Counted from the first letter of the stretch, positions 1 through 8,834 are shown. The stretch: DNA of 64,000 nucleotides from Pleomorphomonas diazotrophica (GCF_002844595.1 NZ_PJNW01000001.1:124001-188000), one strand, 5' to 3'. The notes: generated by a model from the letters alone, not told the origin. Translations and numbers: made by a program.

Positions 1-1457
1 GCTCGTTGCGCGCCAAGGGCATGTCGGACGCCGCCATCGACAAGGTGAAGGGCAGCCTCAAGAGCGCCTTCGACATCAAGTTCGTGTTCAATCGCTGGAC
101 CCTCGGCGACGACGAGATGAAGAAGCTCGGCGTCAGCGATGCCCAGATGAACGATCCGGCCTTCGAGCTGCTCGCTCACCTCGGCTTCTCCAAGGCCGAC
201 ATCGAGGCCGCCAACACCCACGTCTGCGGCGCCATGACGCTGGAAGGCGCACCGCACCTGAAGGCCGAGCACCTGCCGGTGTTCGACTGCGCCAACCCCT
301 GCGGCCGCATCGGCAAGCGCTTCCTGTCGGTCGAGAGCCACATCCGCATGATGGCGGCCGCCCAGCCGTTCATCTCGGGCGCCATCTCCAAGACCATCAA
401 CATGCCCAACGACGCCACCGTCGAGGACTGCAAGGAAGCCTACATGCTGTCCTGGCGCCTGGCGCTCAAGGCCAACGCGCTCTATCGCGACGGCTCCAAG
501 CTCAGCCAGCCGCTGAACTCGCAGCTGCTCGCCGATGACGACGACGAGGCCGAGGATGCCGCCGAGGCGCTGGCCGCCCTGCCGGCGGCGGCGCGCGCCG
601 CGCTGATCTCCGAGAAGATCGTCGAGCGCATCGTCGAGAAGCACGTGCGCGACCGCGAGCAGGAGAAGCTGCCGACCCGCCGCAAGGGCTATACCCAGAA
701 GGCCAAGATCGGCGGTCACACGCTGTTCCTGCGCACCGGCGAATATGATGACGGCCGCCTCGGCGAGATCTTCATCGACATGAACAAGGAAGGTTCGGCG
801 CTCCGGGCCCTCCTCAACAACTTCGCCATTTCGGTGTCGCTCGGCCTGCAGTGGGGCGTGCCGCTTGAGGAATATGTCGATGCCTTCACCTTCACCCGCT
901 TCGAGCCGGCGGGCATGGTGCAGGGCAACGAGATGATCAAGAACGCCACGTCGATCCTCGACTACGTGTTCCGCGAGCTCGCCGTGTCCTATCTCGGCCG
1001 CTACGAGCTGGCGCATGTGGTGCCGGACGATCTGAAGCCGTCGGGCGGTGAGGGTCGGGACACCAGCGGTCGCGGTGGCGACGCAGTGGTCTCCAAGGGC
1101 CTCGTGCGCGGCAAGCAGCTGAAGCTTGTCTCCGCCACCCCCGATCCGAAGGGTTCGGCCGGTGCCGGGGCGACCGGCTCCAACGTCTCGGCCTTCGCAA
1201 CGGCCCGCGCCAGCGCGGCGGTGACTGGCGTCGGCGGCTCGGCCGCCACCGCCTTCCGCCGCGATGCCGAGGAGGCGCCGGCCCCGTCGTCGGTTGGCTC
1301 CACCCAGGCCCAGCCCGACTACGCGACCCGCGTCGCCCAGGCCCGCATGAAGGGCTACGAAGGCGAATCCTGCTCGGAGTGCGGCAACTTCACCATGGTC
1401 CGCAACGGCACCTGCCTGAAGTGCGACACCTGCGGCTCGACGAGCGGCTGCAGCTGA
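1..1457 (+). CDS. nrdJ: Vitamin B12-dependent (class II) ribonucleotide reductase, C-terminal part
   Basis: Partial: the frame is already open at the left edge (first whole codon at base 3) and about 485 residues to the stop are visible. Adenosylcobalamin-dependent reductases of this family make deoxyribonucleotides and in alphaproteobacteria are roughly 1,200 residues long, so more than half lies outside the window. Visible are the conserved stretch around [20 protein letters not shown] (about residues 240-260 of the visible part), an Ala/Gly-rich linker, and a C-terminal Cys cluster (CSECG, then CLKCDTCG) typical of the zinc-ribbon-like tail that carries redox-active cysteines in this family. 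It ends 30 bases before a clear terminator. The identity rests on recognition of the C-terminal half; the catalytic core is not visible. Confidence 0.85.
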   Translation, partial: SLRAKGMSDAAIDKVKGSLKSAFDIKFVFNRWTLGDDEMKKLGVSDAQMNDPAFELLAHLGFSKADIEAANTHVCGAMTLEGAPHLKAEHLPVFDCANPCGRIGKRFLSVESHIRMMAAAQPFISGAISKTINMPNDATVEDCKEAYMLSWRLALKANALYRDGSKLSQPLNSQLLADDDDEAEDAAEALAALPAAARAALISEKIVERIVEKHVRDREQEKLPTRRKGYTQKAKIGGHTLFLRTGEYDDGRLGEIFIDMNKEGSALRALLNNFAISVSLGLQWGVPLEEYVDAFTFTRFEPAGMVQGNEMIKNATSILDYVFRELAVSYLGRYELAHVVPDDLKPSGGEGRDTSGRGGDAVVSKGLVRGKQLKLVSATPDPKGSAGAGATGSNVSAFATARASAAVTGVGGSAATAFRRDAEEAPAPSSVGSTQAQPDYATRVAQARMKGYEGESCSECGNFTMVRNGTCLKCDTCGSTSGCS

Positions 1458-1486
1458 AGTGTATATCTGCTGATTGTAAGCGCGAG

Positions 1487-1520
1487 GCCCCGGATCAACC
1501 AATCCGGGGCTTCTTGCTTT
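1487..1520 (+). terminator. Rho-independent terminator of nrdJ
   Basis: Perfect 9-bp stem GCCCCGGAT/ATCCGGGGC (1487-1495 with 1502-1510), 6-base loop, followed by TTCTTGCTTT. It lies 30 bases after the nrdJ stop. Confidence 0.85.
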
Positions 1521-1807
1521 ATGGCCCCATGCAGCGCAGGATCAGGGGCCTGATAGTCCGATACTGCGGCAACAGACAGGGGTTTACTATGTCTGGTGAA
1601 ACGGAAGACCAATGGGAAGCCGTGGAATACGCGTCCCCTCCATGCTTCCTGCATGAACTATCCCCAGGCTACGGCTTTGAAACGGTCGACCACCAAGCAT
1701 GTTCATGCAATCCATCGGCTGGGAAGGTCGAAACGCAAATGCAGGATCGAAAGTCCCGTGCGGCGGACGCCAAAACGCCGGCTCGCAGTTGATCGAGCCT
1801 GCCGTCC

Positions 1808-1833
1808 GGAACCGCACTTCCTGCCCATGAGTT
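1808..1833 (+). promoter_or_regulatory. Candidate EcfG (general stress sigma)-type promoter of ku-ligD
   Basis: GGAAC (1808-1812), an 18-base spacer, then GTT (1831-1833), 57 bases before the ku start. This fits the alphaproteobacterial EcfG/RpoE2 pattern (GGAAC, about 17-18 bases, cGTT) except that the base before GTT is A. The second ku gene has the same arrangement with the same spacing. The rest of the 1521-1889 gap shows no gene I recognise. Confidence 0.4.
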
Positions 1834-1889
1834 CCTGCTTTCACGGATGACGGCGATGAGCGCCGTCCCTCGAAAGCGGGACGAGACCC

Positions 1890-2723
1890 ATGGTACCACG
1901 GGCGAACTGGAAGGGCGTTCTGAAGATCGCGGAGGTCATATGCCCCGTGTCGCTCTACACGGCGGCCTCCACCTCCGAGCGCATCGTCTTCCACACCCTC
2001 AACCGCGCGACCGGAAACCGCGTCGAGCGGCAGTATATCGACGCCGAAACCGAGAAGCCCGTGGATCGCGAGGATCAGGTCAAGGGCTACGAGGTGAGCG
2101 AGGGCAACTACATCGAGCTGACGCCCGACGAGGTGAAGGCCGCCGTGCCGGAAAGCGACAAGACGCTGGCGGTGTCGGCCTTCATCGGCTGCGGCGACAT
2201 CGACGACGTCTATTTCGACAAGCCCTACTATCTTGCCCCCTCGGATCGCGTGGCCGAGGAAGCCTATGCCATCATCCGCGATGGCCTCAGGGAGAAGAAG
2301 GTCGCGGCCATCGCCCGCACGCTGCTGTTCCGCCGTGTCCGCACCCTGCTGATCCGGCCGCATGAAGACGGGCTGATCGCCACGACGCTCAACTTTGACT
2401 ACGAAGTCCGCGCGGCGGCCGACGAGTTCCGCGAAATCCCCGACCTCAAGATCAAGGACGAGATGCTCGAACTTGCCGAGCACATCATCGACACCAAGAT
2501 GGGCGAGTTCGACATCACCAAGTTCGACGACCGCTACGAAGCCGCACTGGCCGACGTGGTGAAGGCGAAGATCGAGGGCAGGAAGATCAAGCCGCGCAAG
2601 GCGCCCAGGGAGGAGAAGGTCATCGACCTCATGGCGGCGCTCCGCGAGAGCGCCGGGCTCGGCAAGTCCAAGGACAAGGCCGGTTCGGCATCGCGGTCGG
2701 GCTCGCGCAGGAAGGCAGGCTGA
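1890..2723 (+). CDS. ku: Non-homologous end-joining protein Ku (first copy)
   Basis: 277 residues, the usual size of bacterial Ku. Ku homodimers ring the ends of broken DNA and recruit LigD. The N-terminus has the family pattern W-K-G-x-L-K-I followed by CPVSLY; the central VYFDKPYYLAP segment and the FDDRYEAAL segment before the basic tail are also typical. The C-terminus (about 225-277) is Lys/Arg-rich and contains VIDLMAALRES, a short helix conserved in bacterial Ku and repeated in the second copy. The start at 1890 puts the family's N-terminal motif where expected. The gene stops 2 bases before ligD, so the two are almost certainly co-transcribed and probably translationally coupled. Confidence 0.93.
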   Translation: MVPRANWKGVLKIAEVICPVSLYTAASTSERIVFHTLNRATGNRVERQYIDAETEKPVDREDQVKGYEVSEGNYIELTPDEVKAAVPESDKTLAVSAFIGCGDIDDVYFDKPYYLAPSDRVAEEAYAIIRDGLREKKVAAIARTLLFRRVRTLLIRPHEDGLIATTLNFDYEVRAAADEFREIPDLKIKDEMLELAEHIIDTKMGEFDITKFDDRYEAALADVVKAKIEGRKIKPRKAPREEKVIDLMAALRESAGLGKSKDKAGSASRSGSRRKAG

Positions 2724-2725
2724 CC

Positions 2726-5263
2726 ATGGCCCTCGAAACCTATCGCCAGAAGCGCAACTTCAAGTCGACTCCCGAGCCTGAGGGAAAGGTGGCCCCTGGT
2801 AAGGGCAGGGCCTTCGTTGTCCAGAAGCACGACGCCACCCGCCTGCACTATGATTTTCGCCTGGAGATGGACGGCGTTCTGAAGAGTTGGGCGGTGACGC
2901 GAGGCCCGAGCCTCGTTCCCGACGAGAAACGCCTCGCCGTCCATGTCGAGGATCACCCCCTTGATTACGGCGACTTCGAGGGCACGATCCCCAAGGGGGA
3001 ATATGGCGGCGGCACGGTCGTCCTCTGGGATCGGGGTACCTGGTCGCCGATCGGCGATGCGCACAAGGGTTACGCCAAGGGCTATCTTGAATTCGAGCTC
3101 TCCGGCGAGAAGCTGACGGGGCGCTGGCATCTCGTGCGCATGCGCGGCAGACCGGGCGAGAAGCGCGAGAACTGGCTGCTGATCAAGGGCGGCGACGAGT
3201 TCGCCCGTGGAGAGGCGGATGCCGACATTCTGGAGGAACGTCCGGAGTCGGTGAAGACCGGGAGGAGCCTTGAGGAGGTGGCTGAAAATGCCACCGCCAA
3301 GAAAATCAAGGCGCGCAAACCCCGAAAGACCGTCTCTGCCTCAAAGGCGGAATCCTCTGCGCCCGAGGGCGAGGTTCCGGATCCCCAGGGCATCAAGGGC
3401 GCGAAGAAGGCGCCCATGCCCGATTTCGTCGAGCCTATGCTGGCAACGCTGGTGCCCTCGGCGCCGACCGGGGACAAATGGCTGCACGAGATCAAGTTCG
3501 ACGGCTACCGCCTTCTGGCGCATATCGAGGTCGGGCGGGTCAAACTCTTGACCCGCAGCGGGCTCGACTGGACCAAGAAGTTCGGAAAGGGCGTTCTCGC
3601 GGCCCTTCAGGACTTGCCGATGGGTTCCGCCATCATCGACGGTGAACTTGTCGTCGAGACCGCCTCCGGAGCCACCGATTTCTCGGCGCTTCAGGCTGAC
3701 TTGAGCGCCGACCGAACCGACCGCTTCGTCTTCTACGTCTTCGATCTTCTCTATCTCGACGGCTTCGATCTGCGCAGCCTGCCGCTGATCGAACGAAAAA
3801 GCCTTCTCGAAAAGCTCGTCCCGCCGGGAGAGGGCATCCTCCGTTTCAGCGGCCATCTCGACGAAAGCGGCGCCATGGTGCTGCAGCACGCCTGCCGCCT
3901 CAGCCTTGAAGGCATCGTCAGCAAGCGGCGCGACGCACCCTATCGTCCGGGGCGCGGCAAGACCTGGGTGAAGTCGAAATGCTCGGCGCGACAGGAGTTC
4001 GTCATCGGCGGCTACGTGCCGTCGACGGTCTCCCGCAAGGCCATCGGCTCGCTGGCGCTCGGCGTCTTTGAGGAGGGCAAACTCCAGCACGTCGGTCGGG
4101 TCGGTACCGGCTTTGGCGTCGAGGTGGCCGAGGATCTTCAAACCCGGCTGGAGCGGCTGCGCACCGACGAGAAGCCGTTCGACAACGCCATGACGGCCGA
4201 TGAGCGGCGAGGGGTCAGATATGTTCGCCCCGAACTGGTGGCGGAGGTCGAGTTCCGGGCGTGGACGGCCGACGGCCATCTCCGCCACGCCTCGTTCCGA
4301 GGCCTGCGCGAGGACAAGCCGCCGCAGGAAATTGTCCGCGAGACACCCAAGTCCGACGCCAAGGCGCCGAAGCCACAGCGCCGGACCGTCAAGCTCACCC
4401 ATCCCGACCGGCTCTACTGGCCCGATGAGGGCATCACCAAGGAGGGTCTCGCGGACTTCTATGCCGACGTATGGCGGCTCATGGCCCCTTATGTCGTCGG
4501 CCGCCCTCTCGCCCTTCTTCGCTGCCCCAGTGGCATCAAGGGAGAGCGCTTCTTCCAGAAGCACGCCTGGAAGGGTCTCAACCCTAATATCGTGACCGTC
4601 CCCGACCCGGCAGACCCGTCGGAGGAACCATGGGTCAGCATCAACGACCTCGACGGCATGATGGGGCTGGTCCAGTCGGCGGCGCTGGAAGTCCATCCCT
4701 GGGGCTCGACGGTCGCGGATTGGGAGCGGCCCGACATCATCATTCTGGATCTCGATCCGGGCGAGGACGTGCCCTGGCAGGCAGTGATCGACGCCGCGCA
4801 GGAGGTGCGCCAGCGCCTTGTCGATGCCGGCCTCAACCCCTTCGTGAAAACGTCCGGTGGCAAGGGCCTGCATGTCGTCGCGCCGCTGAAGCCATCCTCA
4901 GAATGGCCGGAGATCAAGGCCTTCACCAAGTCGCTGGCCGAGGCGATGGCAGCCGACAGTCCGGACCGCTTCGTGGCGACGATCACCAAGTCGAAGCGCC
5001 ACGGCAAGATCCTGGTCGACTATCTCAGGAATCAGCGGGGTCAGACGGCGGTCGCGCCCTATTCGACGCGGGCTCGGCCGGGTGCAGCGGTTTCGACGCC
5101 TATCACCTGGGAGGAACTGGAGCCCGGCATCGGTCCGGCCTATTTCACGGTCTCGAACCTGCCGGCGCGCCTCGCGGCCATGCGGGCAGATCCCTGGGCG
5201 GATTTCCGCGCCGCAGCGGTGCCGCTCGGCAAGGGAAAGAAGCGGCGAGGGAAGGGCACCTGA
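2726..5263 (+). CDS. ligD: Multifunctional DNA ligase LigD
   Basis: 845 residues carrying all three NHEJ activities in the order phosphoesterase, ligase, polymerase. The phosphoesterase domain (about 1-170) shows KHDATRLHYDFRLE and VEDHPLDYGDFEG with its metal-binding His/Asp residues. A Lys-rich linker follows. The ATP-dependent ligase domain (about 230-540) has the nucleophilic Lys257 in KFDGYR, later LEGIVSKR and TWVKSK nucleotidyl-transferase motifs, and an OB-fold part. The primase-like polymerase (about 560-840) shows HPWGS, the metal-binding DLD in IILDLDPGED, and KTSGGKGLHV. The protein remodels and seals ends held by Ku. Domain order matches Pseudomonas and rhizobial LigD rather than the mycobacterial form. 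It converges with the second ku, 9 bases apart. Confidence 0.96.
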   Translation: MALETYRQKRNFKSTPEPEGKVAPGKGRAFVVQKHDATRLHYDFRLEMDGVLKSWAVTRGPSLVPDEKRLAVHVEDHPLDYGDFEGTIPKGEYGGGTVVLWDRGTWSPIGDAHKGYAKGYLEFELSGEKLTGRWHLVRMRGRPGEKRENWLLIKGGDEFARGEADADILEERPESVKTGRSLEEVAENATAKKIKARKPRKTVSASKAESSAPEGEVPDPQGIKGAKKAPMPDFVEPMLATLVPSAPTGDKWLHEIKFDGYRLLAHIEVGRVKLLTRSGLDWTKKFGKGVLAALQDLPMGSAIIDGELVVETASGATDFSALQADLSADRTDRFVFYVFDLLYLDGFDLRSLPLIERKSLLEKLVPPGEGILRFSGHLDESGAMVLQHACRLSLEGIVSKRRDAPYRPGRGKTWVKSKCSARQEFVIGGYVPSTVSRKAIGSLALGVFEEGKLQHVGRVGTGFGVEVAEDLQTRLERLRTDEKPFDNAMTADERRGVRYVRPELVAEVEFRAWTADGHLRHASFRGLREDKPPQEIVRETPKSDAKAPKPQRRTVKLTHPDRLYWPDEGITKEGLADFYADVWRLMAPYVVGRPLALLRCPSGIKGERFFQKHAWKGLNPNIVTVPDPADPSEEPWVSINDLDGMMGLVQSAALEVHPWGSTVADWERPDIIILDLDPGEDVPWQAVIDAAQEVRQRLVDAGLNPFVKTSGGKGLHVVAPLKPSSEWPEIKAFTKSLAEAMAADSPDRFVATITKSKRHGKILVDYLRNQRGQTAVAPYSTRARPGAAVSTPITWEELEPGIGPAYFTVSNLPARLAAMRADPWADFRAAAVPLGKGKKRRGKGT

Positions 5264-5272
5264 AGCGGCAGC

Positions 5273-6082
5273 TTATCGGGATTTGCTCTTTTTCTCCGAC
5301 GCCACGCTTTTTCTGAGCGCGTCCATGATGTTGATGACGTTGCTGGGCTTCTCCTCGGCCTTCGGCTTGGCTTTCGCCGGGGCTTTCCGCTTTTTCTTCT
5401 TGGCCGAGATGATGTCCAGAAGCTTGTCCTGCACCGGATCGGAGACCATGTCCGGATCCCATGGCACGGTTTTCTTGTCGATCAGCTCCTTGACGAGCTT
5501 CATCGCCCCCGGCTCGACCTTGTCGCTGTCGATCTTGTGAAAATAGTCCTTCTCGGGCCGAACCTCGTCCCCGTAGCGGAGCGTCCAGACGACAATGCCC
5601 TTGCCGCGCGGCTCCAGCAGCACGGCCCGTTCGCGGCGATACAGCACCAGACGGGAAATGCCCACCGTCCCGGTGGACGCCATCGCCTCCCGGATCACCG
5701 CGAAGGCCTCCTCGCCGACCGGATCGCTCGGCAGGAGATAATGCGGCTTGTCGTAATAGACCCAAGGCACCGAGTCGGAAGGAACGAACATGTCGATATC
5801 GAGGGTATGGGTGCTTTCGAGAGCCACCGCCTCGATCTCCTCGTCTTCGAGAAGGACGTGCTTTCCCTCCTCGTCGATGGGGTAACCTTTCACCTCGTCA
5901 TCCTCGTCGACCGGCTTGCCGGTGTCCGCATCGACATAGCGGCTGATCACCCGGTTGCCCGTCTTGGCGTTGAGCACGTGAAAGCGCACCCTGTCGGACT
6001 CGCTGGTGGCCGGCCGCATGGTCACCGGACAGGTGACGAGCGACAGCTTCAAATAGCCCTTCCAGAATGTGTGAGACGCCAT
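5273..6082 (-). CDS. ku: Non-homologous end-joining protein Ku (second copy)
   Basis: 269 residues, a paralogue of the Ku at 1890, facing ligD from the opposite strand. It has the same landmarks: WKGYLKLSLVTCPV at the N-terminus, VYYDKPHYLLPSDPVGEEA in the middle, and a C-terminal basic linker rich in Lys/Ala ending in NVINIMDALRKSV. The two copies differ through most of their length, so this is an old duplication or a distinct subfamily rather than a recent copy. The start at 6082 is supported by a GGAGGA ribosome-binding site 7 bases upstream. In Sinorhizobium meliloti several Ku paralogues coexist and can form heterodimers; the same is possible here. It has its own stress-type promoter match. 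Confidence 0.93.
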   Translation of the reverse strand: MASHTFWKGYLKLSLVTCPVTMRPATSESDRVRFHVLNAKTGNRVISRYVDADTGKPVDEDDEVKGYPIDEEGKHVLLEDEEIEAVALESTHTLDIDMFVPSDSVPWVYYDKPHYLLPSDPVGEEAFAVIREAMASTGTVGISRLVLYRRERAVLLEPRGKGIVVWTLRYGDEVRPEKDYFHKIDSDKVEPGAMKLVKELIDKKTVPWDPDMVSDPVQDKLLDIISAKKKKRKAPAKAKPKAEEKPSNVINIMDALRKSVASEKKSKSR

Positions 6083-6106
6083 TCCCTGGTCCTCCGGTCG
6101 CTGGAT

Positions 6107-6134
6107 GAAACCAGCGGAGGAGGGGCACGGTTCC
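6107..6134 (-). promoter_or_regulatory. Candidate EcfG-type promoter of second ku
   Basis: Read on the minus strand: GGAAC (6134-6130), 18-base spacer, GTTTC (6111-6107). Spacing is identical to the match before the first ku. It sits 25 bases upstream of the start codon, leaving a short leader with a strong ribosome-binding site. Confidence 0.45.
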
Positions 6135-6151
6135 GCCCGCGTTGCGGCCGA

Positions 6152-7732
6152 TCAAGGGACCGTCAGCGCGCCCTCAAGTAACAGGCTGTCGAAGTCGCTG
6201 ATAAGAACCTCGATTTTTAGGGTCCAGGTGCCGCTGACCGGGAAGGTCAGACCGTGGACGCGCCAGTGTCCGTCCGCAACGCGCGTCGCCGGCCGCTGCA
6301 TGGGCTCCAGGCCGGCGGCGGGATTGGCGACACTCACCTGGACATCCTGCGCGACCAGCGCTCGGCCCTGAGCGCTGGTCAATCGGATGTCGAGGCCACC
6401 CTGATCGACCGGCTGGATCATCGCCATGCCCCGGTCGGTATGGATATGCAGCATCTGGCGATGATGGAGTGCCGCTTCGGCGGCGGCGATGCTGCGCGGC
6501 GGTGGCGTGAAGCGCCAGCCGGCGACCACGGCGAGGACCGCCAGCAGCAGGCAGACATCCATCGCGAGCACACGGCCCAGATTACGAAGCTGGAGACTGC
6601 TGCCCGTTGCCGCTTCCGGCACCAGAATGCGGCGGTTCAACGCGCCAAGGCCCAGCATGACGAGTATCAGCAGCAGCTTGCTGGCCAGAAGGCGGCCGTA
6701 GTCTGTCCCGATGAAGGTGGCCGTACCGACCCCTTGCACGAAGGCCAAGGTGATGCCGGACAGCGCCAGCACGGCGACGGTCGGCAGCAGCAGGGCCGAC
6801 AGGCGCAGAGCGACCCGGCCCGCGTTGTCCTGGCGCGTCGCGACAATGATCAGCAGCGGCAGGAGCGAGCCGCCCCATAGCGCTGCGGCGATCCCGTGCA
6901 AGGCGAGGGCAGGGCGTGCCACATAGGCGGGTGCGGCGGTGCCGGTATGGCCACTCAGCGTCAATGCGACAGCGACCATGAGAAGCGCCGCCGTTGCAAG
7001 CCCGGCCGCCATGAGACGCTTTGGGCTGTAGAGAGAGCAAACCGCGACAACAAGCGCCGCACCGCCAAGGCCGAGCGTTCCCCCGTAGCGGGATTGCAGA
7101 CCGGCCGTCCAGGAGGCAGAGCCGGCAAGGCCGGCCAGCCCGCTGCCGAGTTCATCGAGCCCCTGCAGGCCGAGGGAGACAACGGATGCGGCGGCACCGA
7201 CGACGATAAGCGCGAGGATTGTGCGATCGGCGAGGAGAGGGCGTTGCCTTGCGATCACCGTCAGGAAAAACGCGCCGCCGATGCCACCTATCCAACCGAT
7301 GTAGATGCCGACCCGCGCGAGCCAGATGAGACAGGCAACGGCCGGGGACCGCGACGGATTGATCGCGGCGCTGCGTTGGCTGGCGTGGCCGATGGAAAAG
7401 GTCGTTGTTCCGCCAATCGGGTGCCCATCGGCCGAAGCGACGCGCCAGCTCAGGGCATAGGTGCCATCGCCGGCGGCGGGAAGCTCCGCAACGAGATCAC
7501 TGCCCTCAGTTGTCGCCGTGATCTCGGCGCCCCGGCCGTCCGGGGTGAACAACTTCAGCGCCAGCAAGGTGACGGGCTCGTTGAAGGAAAGCCTCATCTT
7601 TCCTGGTGGGGTGGCGGTAATGCTGCCCTCGGTGGGCTCGCTGCCGACAAGGGTGGCGTGCGCCAGGCACGGCCCGGCCAGCACGGTGCAGCCGATGATC
7701 ACCAAGGCGAGTTTTGTGACGAAGCGCAGCAT
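6152..7732 (-). CDS. CopC/CopD fusion copper-handling membrane protein (YcnJ-like)
   Basis: 526 residues. A signal peptide (about 1-25, cleaved near LAHA) is followed by a periplasmic CopC-like beta domain (about 25-120, HATLVGSEPTEGS with the mature N-terminal His, LSFNEPV). Next comes a multi-helix CopD membrane domain (about 140-410). A C-terminal periplasmic domain (about 425-526) contains a His-rich patch (HHRQMLHIHTDRG) and an immunoglobulin-like segment. CopC binds Cu(II) outside the membrane; CopD-type proteins are thought to move copper into the cytoplasm, so fusions of this kind are usually read as copper acquisition proteins. The ycnI gene directly upstream on the same strand supports this. 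The C-terminal extension is not part of the minimal CopCD fusion; its partner is unknown. Confidence 0.82.
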   Translation of the reverse strand: MLRFVTKLALVIIGCTVLAGPCLAHATLVGSEPTEGSITATPPGKMRLSFNEPVTLLALKLFTPDGRGAEITATTEGSDLVAELPAAGDGTYALSWRVASADGHPIGGTTTFSIGHASQRSAAINPSRSPAVACLIWLARVGIYIGWIGGIGGAFFLTVIARQRPLLADRTILALIVVGAAASVVSLGLQGLDELGSGLAGLAGSASWTAGLQSRYGGTLGLGGAALVVAVCSLYSPKRLMAAGLATAALLMVAVALTLSGHTGTAAPAYVARPALALHGIAAALWGGSLLPLLIIVATRQDNAGRVALRLSALLLPTVAVLALSGITLAFVQGVGTATFIGTDYGRLLASKLLLILVMLGLGALNRRILVPEAATGSSLQLRNLGRVLAMDVCLLLAVLAVVAGWRFTPPPRSIAAAEAALHHRQMLHIHTDRGMAMIQPVDQGGLDIRLTSAQGRALVAQDVQVSVANPAAGLEPMQRPATRVADGHWRVHGLTFPVSGTWTLKIEVLISDFDSLLLEGALTVP

Positions 7733-7745
7733 CGAGGCATTTCCG

Positions 7746-7777
7746 AAAAAAGGGCGGCGCAGTCGCCCGCGCCGCCC
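7746..7777 (-). terminator. Intrinsic terminator between ycnI and copCD
   Basis: On the minus strand: perfect 9-bp stem GGGCGGCGC/GCGCCGCCC with an 8-base loop, then TTTTTT. It lies after the ycnI stop (7784) and directly before the copCD start (7732). It would end ycnI transcripts or let only part of transcription read through into the fusion gene. Confidence 0.8.
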
Positions 7778-7783
7778 GTTCCA

Positions 7784-8311
7784 TCACTTGACGGGCGCGA
7801 TGATCTTGACGCCGGGCGCCGGCGCTTCGTAGTCGTCGGCGCTCTTGCCGTTGGCCGGTATCTCGATCCAGCGCTCGGCCGTGCCGCCCTCGCACTCCTG
7901 CACCACCGGGAAGTACACGGTGGAACCGGCGGCAAAGGCCTTGGTCAGCGTGCCCCGGAACACGAACTCGTCGTAATAGTCGTCGGGCAGGTTGCCGGTC
8001 CACGAAAGCTCCTTCGCGCCCTCGGCGATCTTACTGCCGTGAAGGTCGTAGTTGCCTTCGTACTTGCCTTTGACGATGTCGAGCGTCCAGCCCGCCTTGG
8101 GCATCGGTTTTACGGCGATGAAGCCCTCGGGAATCTGCACCCGCACCTTCAGCGTCGCGGCTCCGGCGCAGCCATGGGGCACGCGCAGCACTGCCTTGTA
8201 GGTGGAGCCTGCGGCGGCTTGCTGCACCTCCATGGTGACATGGGCATGGGCGGCAACAGGGGCGAGCAGCAGTGCGGCGGCTCCGAGAGCTGCCAGTCTG
8301 GTCATGGTCAT
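7784..8311 (-). CDS. ycnI: YcnI family copper-binding protein (DUF1775)
   Basis: 175 residues with a signal peptide (about 1-22, ending AHAHA-like). The mature protein would start at His in HVTMEVQQAAAG; YcnI from Bacillus binds Cu(II) through that N-terminal His together with Trp/Glu residues. DUF1775 signatures include RVPHGCAGAATLKVRVQIPEG, LSWTGNLPDDYYDEFVFRG and a late Cys-containing FPVVQECEGG. The protein is exported or membrane-associated and is regarded as a copper chaperone or sensor working with YcnJ-type CopCD proteins. The neighbouring copCD fusion and DUF2946 gene fit that role. Confidence 0.88.
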   Translation of the reverse strand: MTMTRLAALGAAALLLAPVAAHAHVTMEVQQAAAGSTYKAVLRVPHGCAGAATLKVRVQIPEGFIAVKPMPKAGWTLDIVKGKYEGNYDLHGSKIAEGAKELSWTGNLPDDYYDEFVFRGTLTKAFAAGSTVYFPVVQECEGGTAERWIEIPANGKSADDYEAPAPGVKIIAPVK

Positions 8312-8351
8312 AGTGATGGTCCTTCAGAATCGAATGATGGGTTCGGTCCGA

Positions 8352-8834
8352 TCACGCGATGTCTGGCGGCGCCCTCGCTCCGACGGGACCTGTCCGCGCG
8401 CGGATGGCACCATGGCCAAGGTCTAGTATTGCGGCAATGACCGCCACCGGCGCTTCACTTCGCTGCGGTAGGCCGGCGACCCGATCGAGCGGCCCGACCG
8501 CCGTACCGAGCTTGCCGCACAGCACGCACCAGTCGCAGCCTGCCTTGCCGGAGGGAACGTCATGCTTGCCGCCATGGTGTGAAACTGCCGGCTCGGAATG
8601 GCAGAGGCCGCTGTTTGCGACGGCCGCTGCCGCGGGCCGCGGCGTCGGCAAGACGAGCTGAAGCGCCAGGGCGACAACCGCCGCCAGTGCCACCAGCCTC
8701 CTTGCTTTTACCACCCAACGGCTCACGGCGCGTTCCAGCCCCAGTTGCAAACTGCTCGCAATTTGCCACGGGACGGTATGGCCTTCTTTGCTTTCCCGCA
8801 AACTCAACTTTAGAGCCGAAGCCTTGGGGCACAT
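8352..8834 (-). CDS. DUF2946 family small membrane protein, probable copper-linked
   Basis: 160 residues as drawn from the most upstream ATG. A hydrophobic segment (about 48-64, VALAAVVALALQLVLP) is followed by a Cys/His-rich stretch: LCHSEPAVSHHGG, then CDWCVLCGKLG, i.e. a CxxCxxC motif that could bind metal. DUF2946 proteins commonly sit beside copper uptake or resistance genes; their biochemical role is not established. The start is uncertain: the first 45 residues are not hydrophobic and resemble an over-extension, and a GTG around codon 40 could be the real start. It is the first gene of a minus-strand copper group with ycnI and copCD and is divergent from the gene at 8951. Confidence 0.65.
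   Translation of the reverse strand: MCPKASALKLSLRESKEGHTVPWQIASSLQLGLERAVSRWVVKARRLVALAAVVALALQLVLPTPRPAAAAVANSGLCHSEPAVSHHGGKHDVPSGKAGCDWCVLCGKLGTAVGPLDRVAGLPQRSEAPVAVIAAILDLGHGAIRARTGPVGARAPPDIA

Noticed and set aside
1596-1850. 84-codon plus-strand frame before the first ku
   Set aside because: No ribosome-binding site, composition not protein-like, overlaps the candidate promoter.
3341-4873. 510-codon minus-strand frame opposite ligD
   Set aside because: Shadow frame of a gene with full catalytic motifs; no ribosome-binding site and no domain.
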